Shown here: in pieces, positions 14,109-18,100 of the stretch
Position numbering within the stretch: position 1 is the stretch's first letter
Layout of the letters: the number at the start of each line of letters is the position of its first letter
Source of the DNA: Methanobacteriota archaeon
Lineage (GTDB): Archaea > Halobacteriota > Methanomicrobia > Methanomicrobiales > Methanoculleaceae
Assembly (NCBI GenBank): GCA_023457135.1
Contig: JAEWMO010000047.1
Span: 1-18,100, forward strand
DNA: 18,100 bases
Reading direction: 5' to 3'
Position numbers and translations under genes: made by a program
The notes under the pieces: model-generated
Seen by the model: only the letters and a program-made list of their open reading frames with translations
What the model was told of the DNA's origin: nothing
The model's database searches: none

Positions 14109-15358
14109 GGTTCTCCCCGGGTGATCGCCCTCATCAGGGCTTCTGCCGCTGCTATATCGCCGCACTCCGCGCACGCCCGGATGGACGCCGTCGCATCCGA
14201 GAGGAGCTTCTTCGTAAGCGCACGTGTCAGGTCGTCGATGATCTCTACCGTACGGTCGTCCTTCTCCCTCAGGCGGGCGAGCGCACGGTCGCGTTCACGT
14301 GACCGGATCGACTCAGCCCAGGTGTAGAGGAGGGCGAGGGTCTCGTCGGCCGCCGTCCGCCGGAGGAGCCGGGTGAAGTGGTCGAGCTCTTCGTCGATGA
14401 TCTCCCGTGCCCGGTCGGCCTCGCTCCTCCGGGAATCCATGGCGGCGTCGTTGATGGTCCGGAGGTCATCGATGGTGAAGAGGTGCACGCCTTCGATCGA
14501 CCGCACCTCGTCCTCGACATCGCGGGGCTGGGCGATATCGATGAGGATCAGGTGGCGGGGATGCTTGTCAAGCGGCCAGAGGCGCTCCTCCATCACCTCC
14601 CGGATCTCTTCGGTCCGGATGACCGGGTGCGGCGCGGCGGTGCAGGAGATGACGACATCCGAGAGCGCGATATAACGGTAGAGATCTTTGAAGTTGACCG
14701 CCCGTCCTCCAATCTTATCCGCAAGCATCACCGCACGGTCGTAGGTCCTGTTCGCCACGTAGATTGCCGTGAGGCCCTTGGCCGAGAGCGCCTGCGCCAC
14801 AAGCACCCCCATCTCCCCGCTCCCGACGACCAGAATGTGCCGGTCGCGGAGGGTGCCGAGGAGTTTCTCTGCAAGGGTCACGGCCGCCGAACCGATCGAG
14901 ACCGCACCCCGGTTGATCTGCGTCTGGCGCCGGACCCGGACTCCCACGTGCACCGCCTTGTTGACGCAGAGCCCGATGACGTTGTTGCAGACTCCCGCCT
15001 CCTCCGCGGCCGCGAGGGCTCGTTTGAGCTGCCCGAGGATCTGGTCTTCGCCGACGACGAGAGAATCGATCCCGGCGGCCAGTTCCAGGAGGTGGCGGGG
15101 CACGGCCTCGCCCTCGAGCACCGCAAAGCCGCTTCTGCCCTGTTCCTGCAGGAATCCTTCCAGGCTCCGTCCGTCGCCCTGCACCAGGACTTCGACGCGG
15201 TTGCAGGTCTGGAGCAGGAGGGCGCCCCGGAACCGGTCCCGTGCCTCACGGAGGAACGCCGCCTCGTCCGGGAACCGGAAGGCTTCGAGCGTGGCGATGT
15301 CTGCGGTGTGGTGGTTGATGCCCGCGAGCGCGAGCGGGGTCGTGAGCAGTTCAGGCAT
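14087..15358 (-). CDS. hemA: Glutamyl-tRNA reductase
   Basis: NADPH-dependent first enzyme of the C5 route: reduces glutamate charged on tRNA-Glu to glutamate-1-semialdehyde. 423 residues with the catalytic Cys52 in LLLQTCNRVE, the SLVVGEDQILGQLK segment, the nucleotide-binding VVGSGEMG, and a C-terminal helical dimerisation domain. It starts 8 bases inside the end of sirC with AGAGGT upstream, and its end overlaps hemB. It is probably the flux-controlling step of the operon. Confidence 0.97.
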   Translation of the reverse strand: MPELLTTPLALAGINHHTADIATLEAFRFPDEAAFLREARDRFRGALLLQTCNRVEVLVQGDGRSLEGFLQEQGRSGFAVLEGEAVPRHLLELAAGIDSLVVGEDQILGQLKRALAAAEEAGVCNNVIGLCVNKAVHVGVRVRRQTQINRGAVSIGSAAVTLAEKLLGTLRDRHILVVGSGEMGVLVAQALSAKGLTAIYVANRTYDRAVMLADKIGGRAVNFKDLYRYIALSDVVISCTAAPHPVIRTEEIREVMEERLWPLDKHPRHLILIDIAQPRDVEDEVRSIEGVHLFTIDDLRTINDAAMDSRRSEADRAREIIDEELDHFTRLLRRTAADETLALLYTWAESIRSRERDRALARLREKDDRTVEIIDDLTRALTKKLLSDATASIRACAECGDIAAAEALMRAITRGEPCFQNDE

Positions 15359-15977
15359 GCAGGTACCTCTCGATTGCCATCGTGCGCGCCTTCGCGTAGT
15401 CGGAGGCGAGCGCCCCCCAGATCTCGTCGTCCTGTAAAATCTTCCAGAGCACCCTCGATCGCTCCTCCTGCACCGGTATGGTCTCTTTGAGCATAGAACG
15501 CACCTCGTCCTGCAGGTCGATCATCGCATCAAGGTCCGTGTAATCCGTCTCGAGCCTCATACGGAGGTAGCGGGATACAGCAGGACTCTTTCCACGGGTG
15601 CTGATCGCGACCAGGTAGCGGCTGCCCCGGACGACCGAGGGGATGATGACGTCCCCGGCCTCACCGGAGGCGTTGTTGAAGAGGACCCCCGCCCCGGCGC
15701 ACAGCCTCCCGATACGGTCGTTGAGGCCCGGGTCCGGCGTCGCTGCTACCGCAAGGAACGCACCCGCGATGAGGTCCCGGAGTGCCTCGTCCGTGAGGGA
15801 TGAGAGGTCGGCATCCTGCCGCTCTATCGCGAGGCCCTCAAGGTCCGGCGAGAACGAACGGCTGACCACCGTCACCTCCGCCTCATGCTCGAAGTATGCA
15901 GCCTTCCGGGCACCGACGTCGCCTCCCCCGAAGATGAGCACCCTCCTGCCCGTCAGGTCAAGCATGAGAGGGATCAT
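15351..15977 (-). CDS. sirC: Precorrin-2 dehydrogenase (siroheme synthase, NAD-binding type)
   Basis: Oxidises precorrin-2 to sirohydrochlorin, the precursor of siroheme and F430. 208 residues from ATG 15975-15977: LDLTGRRVLIFGGGDVGARKAAYF (6-29) is the NAD-binding start of the CysG N-terminal domain, and FNNASGEAGDVIIPSVV and AISTRGKSPAVSRYLR match the rest. It lacks the methyltransferase half, which is supplied by cobA in the same operon. The start lies about 30 bases below a TATA-like box, suggesting a leaderless transcript; a longer frame from 16034 would read through this box and is rejected. First gene of the operon. Ferrochelatase activity, as in yeast Met8, cannot be excluded. Confidence 0.92.
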   Translation of the reverse strand: MIPLMLDLTGRRVLIFGGGDVGARKAAYFEHEAEVTVVSRSFSPDLEGLAIERQDADLSSLTDEALRDLIAGAFLAVAATPDPGLNDRIGRLCAGAGVLFNNASGEAGDVIIPSVVRGSRYLVAISTRGKSPAVSRYLRMRLETDYTDLDAMIDLQDEVRSMLKETIPVQEERSRVLWKILQDDEIWGALASDYAKARTMAIERYLHA

Positions 15978-16002
15978 TCTTCTATAGTGTGGTGAACGGA
16001 CT

Positions 16003-16010
16003 ACATTAAA
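16003..16010 (-). promoter_or_regulatory. TATA-like box of the sirC-hemABLC-cobA operon
   Basis: Minus-strand TTTAATGT is centred about 30 bases before the sirC ATG. No other TATA-like element is seen within the following six overlapping genes, so it probably drives the whole operon. Confidence 0.55.
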
Positions 16011-16093
16011 CTGTTGAAAAACCTGTTTCCCCAAAAACCCGCGGGCATATGCTCTCCGGCCGGGGCGCCGACACTCATTTGCCCGGAGAAGGG

Positions 16094-16100
16094 TTTAATG
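16094..16100 (+). promoter_or_regulatory. TATA-like box of the membrane protein gene
   Basis: TTTAATG, the same core as in the divergent sirC promoter about 90 bases away, is centred 33 bases before the ATG at 16130. The transcript would have a very short leader. Confidence 0.5.
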
Positions 16101-16129
16101 GCAGGGAGAGCCCTTTCATCGTGAGAGAT

Positions 16130-17071
16130 ATGGCCGAAGAGATATATGCATTCAGCAGACTTGAAGAGACCTTCAGTCGCACAAAAACCCTGCTCTGGCC
16201 GCCCCGCCGGGATATCTGGCTCCGCCTGGCCCTGATCGCGCTCTTTGTAGGTGGGGGCGCAGGCTTCCCGAACACCTCCCAGTACAACGTCGGAGAGGGC
16301 GACCTCCCGGCCGGCATGGCCGGTTCCCTGCCCGAGATCGCGCCGCTTGTTACAGCATTCATCGTCGCCTTACTGACGATTGCCTTCCTCTGGATGCTCG
16401 TCGGCGCGGTGATGCAGTTCGTCTTTGTGGATATGCTCTCGACCGGGGATATCCACATCCGACGCTTCTTCCGAGAGCGGCTCGGAAAAGGAGCGCGGCT
16501 CTTCCTCTTCCAGATTGCCATCACACTGATCCTGGTTCTCGGCATTGCAGCGCTTGCTGTCCTGATCTTCGGATTTGGAGGGGTGGGGCCCCGTGTCGGC
16601 GTGCCGCTCCTGATCCTTGTGCTCATTCCGGTCCTCCTGGTCCTGGCCCTCCTCGTCGGGGTCATCTTCCTCCTGACCATCGACTTCGTCGTCCCGATCA
16701 TGATCCGTGAGGACTGCGGCGTTATTGAAGGGTGGCGCCGGTTAATCGGAGTGATCTCGGCAAATGTCTGGCAGACCGTCGCTTATATCATCGTGAAATT
16801 CGTGCTGGGCCTCGTCGCCGCGATAGCCCAGGTGGTCGTGGTCATCCTCGCTCTGCTGGTCATCGCGATACCGTTCGTCCTCATCGGGATCGTGCTCCTC
16901 GCCGCAGGTCTGGCGAACTACGTGCTGCTTCTCGTCCTTCTCATCCCCTACCTCATCATCGCCATCCCCGTCGCGCTCCTGATCGCGGTGCCGTTCATCA
17001 CGTTCTTCCGGTATTACGGGTTGCTTGTGCTCGCGGGGCTTGCTCCGGAGTACCGCCTCCTCCCGGGATAA
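16130..17071 (+). CDS. Multi-pass integral membrane protein, function unknown
   Basis: A 313-residue protein with a short cytosolic-looking N terminus (AEEIYAFSRLEETFSRTKTLLWPPRRDIWLR) and about seven hydrophobic segments, roughly at residues 32-46, 72-102, 123-150, 157-190, 215-245, 246-265 and 268-304. The last 100 residues are almost continuously hydrophobic. The only polar stretches are a possible outer loop at 47-70, a basic loop IRRFFRERLGKGAR (110-123) and IREDCGVIEGWRR (192-204). Such proteins are common in methanogens and haloarchaea without known function; a pore or membrane scaffold is conceivable, but no catalytic motif is visible. The start at 16130 is set by TATA spacing. A T tract follows the stop. 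Confidence 0.85.
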   Translation: MAEEIYAFSRLEETFSRTKTLLWPPRRDIWLRLALIALFVGGGAGFPNTSQYNVGEGDLPAGMAGSLPEIAPLVTAFIVALLTIAFLWMLVGAVMQFVFVDMLSTGDIHIRRFFRERLGKGARLFLFQIAITLILVLGIAALAVLIFGFGGVGPRVGVPLLILVLIPVLLVLALLVGVIFLLTIDFVVPIMIREDCGVIEGWRRLIGVISANVWQTVAYIIVKFVLGLVAAIAQVVVVILALLVIAIPFVLIGIVLLAAGLANYVLLLVLLIPYLIIAIPVALLIAVPFITFFRYYGLLVLAGLAPEYRLLPG

Positions 17072-17075
17072 CCCC

Positions 17076-17081
17076 TTTTTT
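17076..17081 (+). terminator. T-tract terminator after the membrane protein gene
   Basis: Six consecutive T begin five bases after the TAA stop (17069-17071), in a GC-rich context. Confidence 0.6.
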
Positions 17082-17159
17082 CCTGAATCAGAGGGGCCAT
17101 GGCTCCAGCCGGTGCACCGGCCAGGGCGGGGAAGAGAAAGACTCATCCCTCATGGCACC

Positions 17160-17867
17160 ATGAACCCCATCATCATGGTCGAGATCGAGCCGCTGGTGAT
17201 CCTTGCCCTGGCACTGGGGCCGGGCATCTTCTGGGCGTGGTACTTCTACCGCAGGGACAAATACGAGCCCGAACCGGCGGCCCTGATTGTGAAGCTCTTC
17301 CTGCTCGGCGCCCTCATCACGTTCCCCGTTGCCTTCGTCGAGGGGTTCTTCGGCCTCTTCATCGCGTCATCGCTGATCATGGGCGCCGTCGTCGCGCCCA
17401 TCGTCGAGGAGTACGGCAAATACTGGGTTGTGCGCCGGTTCGCCTACCGGAACACCGAGTTCGACGAGCCGATGGACGGGATTGTCTATGCCGCGGCTGC
17501 CGCCCTCGGCCTTGCGTCGCTTGAGAACGTCCTTTACGTATTTACGGCGTACCTGACGTCGCCGGCACTTGCCTTCAGCACAATCGTCATCCGTGCGATC
17601 TTCTCCGTCCCCGGTCATGCGCTCTTTGCGAGCGTCTGGGGCTATGCTCTCGGCCGGGCCAAGTTTGCGGCTGCCGACCGGCGGCCGGCGATCGTCTTCC
17701 AGGGGCTTGTCCTCGCCATGGCACTGCACGGCATCTTCAACTTCCTGCTCATGACCGCCGAGATCTTCGCCTACGCCCTGGCCATCTTTGTCCTGGTCCT
17801 GACTCCGGGGCTCTGGATACTCGCAAATCGGAACATCACAAGCGCGCTCCGTCACGGTCGAGAGTAA
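17160..17867 (+). CDS. PrsW-family intramembrane protease-like protein
   Basis: A 235-residue membrane protein with about seven to eight hydrophobic segments. It carries the PrsW motif set: EEYGK (83-87, the EExxK signature), LENVLYVF (121-128), GHALFASVWGYALG (His153) and LHGIFNF (His190). These glutamates and histidines form the presumed metal-dependent active site. In Bacillus, PrsW cleaves the anti-sigma factor RsiW; archaea lack that sigma system, so the substrate here is unknown. The ATG at 17160 begins MNPIIMVEIEP and gives a family-like length; the second ATG at 17175 is an alternative, and neither has a clear Shine-Dalgarno. The gene follows the unknown membrane protein by 88 bases on the same strand. 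Confidence 0.88.
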   Translation: MNPIIMVEIEPLVILALALGPGIFWAWYFYRRDKYEPEPAALIVKLFLLGALITFPVAFVEGFFGLFIASSLIMGAVVAPIVEEYGKYWVVRRFAYRNTEFDEPMDGIVYAAAAALGLASLENVLYVFTAYLTSPALAFSTIVIRAIFSVPGHALFASVWGYALGRAKFAAADRRPAIVFQGLVLAMALHGIFNFLLMTAEIFAYALAIFVLVLTPGLWILANRNITSALRHGRE

Positions 17868-17983
17868 GTGCGCGGCCGCGGTGTGATCACCGGCCCGGGG
17901 ACGGTATACAGGGCCGGAATCCCGCCCGGGTACGGGGAACACCCGGGGAAGGCACCACCTGCCCCCACCGGGCATTCGATACA

Positions 17984-17990
17984 TTTATTA
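17984..17990 (+). promoter_or_regulatory. TATA-like box upstream of tRNA-Gly
   Basis: TTTATTA in the A/T-rich patch ACATTTATTAA is the only such element between the PrsW-like gene and the tRNA. Initiation about 25 bases downstream would give a 5' leader of roughly 25 bases for RNase P to remove. Confidence 0.55.
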
Positions 17991-18039
17991 ACCTCCGAGT
18001 GCCACGTTGTAAGGCACACAGGCGTGAGAACGCACGCGT

Positions 18040-18100
18040 GCGCCGATAGTGTAGTGGTTATCACTAGGCGTTGCCAACGCCTAAACCCGGGTTCGAGTCC
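18040..18100 (+). tRNA. tRNA-Gly (anticodon GCC), 3' end cut by window edge
   Basis: The segment folds as a tRNA: 5' acceptor strand GCGCCGA, T8-A9, a D arm with GTG/CAC stem, an anticodon arm AGGCG-TTGCCAA-CGCCT with anticodon GCC, a four-base variable region, and T arm CCGGG-TTCGAGT-CC at the edge. About a dozen bases of the 3' T stem and acceptor strand lie outside. No intron is present in the visible part. Confidence 0.96.

Noticed and set aside
1..18100. CRISPR array, insertion sequence, prophage, toxin-antitoxin or defence genes
   Set aside because: No regularly spaced repeats, transposase-like or integrase-like reading frames, or small paired genes of that type were seen; intergenic spaces are short except for the three described.

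Overview
The window looks like chromosomal DNA of a GC-rich methanogenic archaeon, most likely a Methanoculleus-like member of the Methanomicrobiales. This is inference from gene content and style. TATA-box-like elements lie 25-35 bases before starts, several genes appear leaderless or nearly so, and T-tract terminators follow some stop codons. Gene content also fits: a zinc-type HemB, the C5 tetrapyrrole route ending in precorrin-2 chemistry, an iron-sulfur flavoprotein (Isf-like), a dihydroxy-acid dehydratase with an archaeal N-terminus, and a PrsW-like membrane protease. No transposase, CRISPR array, phage gene or integrase is visible; the window is mostly core metabolism.

Layout. 1-72 (+) is the tail of an ABC permease and 481-1356 (+) its probable glycine-betaine-binding lipoprotein, separated by a 408-base hairpin-rich non-coding stretch. 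1521-5746 (-) is carA-carB, the carbamoyl-phosphate synthase pair with a 2-base gap. 5891-7151 (+) holds an Isf-like flavoprotein with an unusual N-terminal extension, then a small four-cysteine thioredoxin-like protein. 7148-7729 (-) is a beta-class carbonic anhydrase whose stop codon overlaps that of the small protein. 8143-9786 (-) is ilvD. About 500 bases without a gene (9787-10287) contain two palindromes and a train of hairpins.

10288-15977 (-) is one tight operon, transcribed in the order sirC-hemA-hemB-hemL-hemC-cobA, with every junction overlapping by 4 to 22 bases. It runs from glutamyl-tRNA to hydroxymethylbilane, and adds the methyltransferase and dehydrogenase that act after uroporphyrinogen III. 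The linking enzyme, uroporphyrinogen-III synthase (HemD), is absent from the window. 16130-17071 (+) is a multi-pass membrane protein of unknown function, divergent from the heme operon. 17160-17867 (+) is a PrsW-family membrane protein, and 18040-18100 is the 5' part of tRNA-Gly(GCC), cut by the window edge.

Several starts are set here by Shine-Dalgarno or TATA spacing rather than by the longest reading frame: opuAC, carbonic anhydrase, ilvD, cobA, hemL, hemB, sirC, and the two membrane proteins. The least explained parts are the structured leader before opuAC, the hairpin-rich gap after cobA, the N-terminal domain of the Isf-like protein with its four-cysteine neighbour, and the missing hemD. 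I did not find a convincing wholly new multi-gene system.
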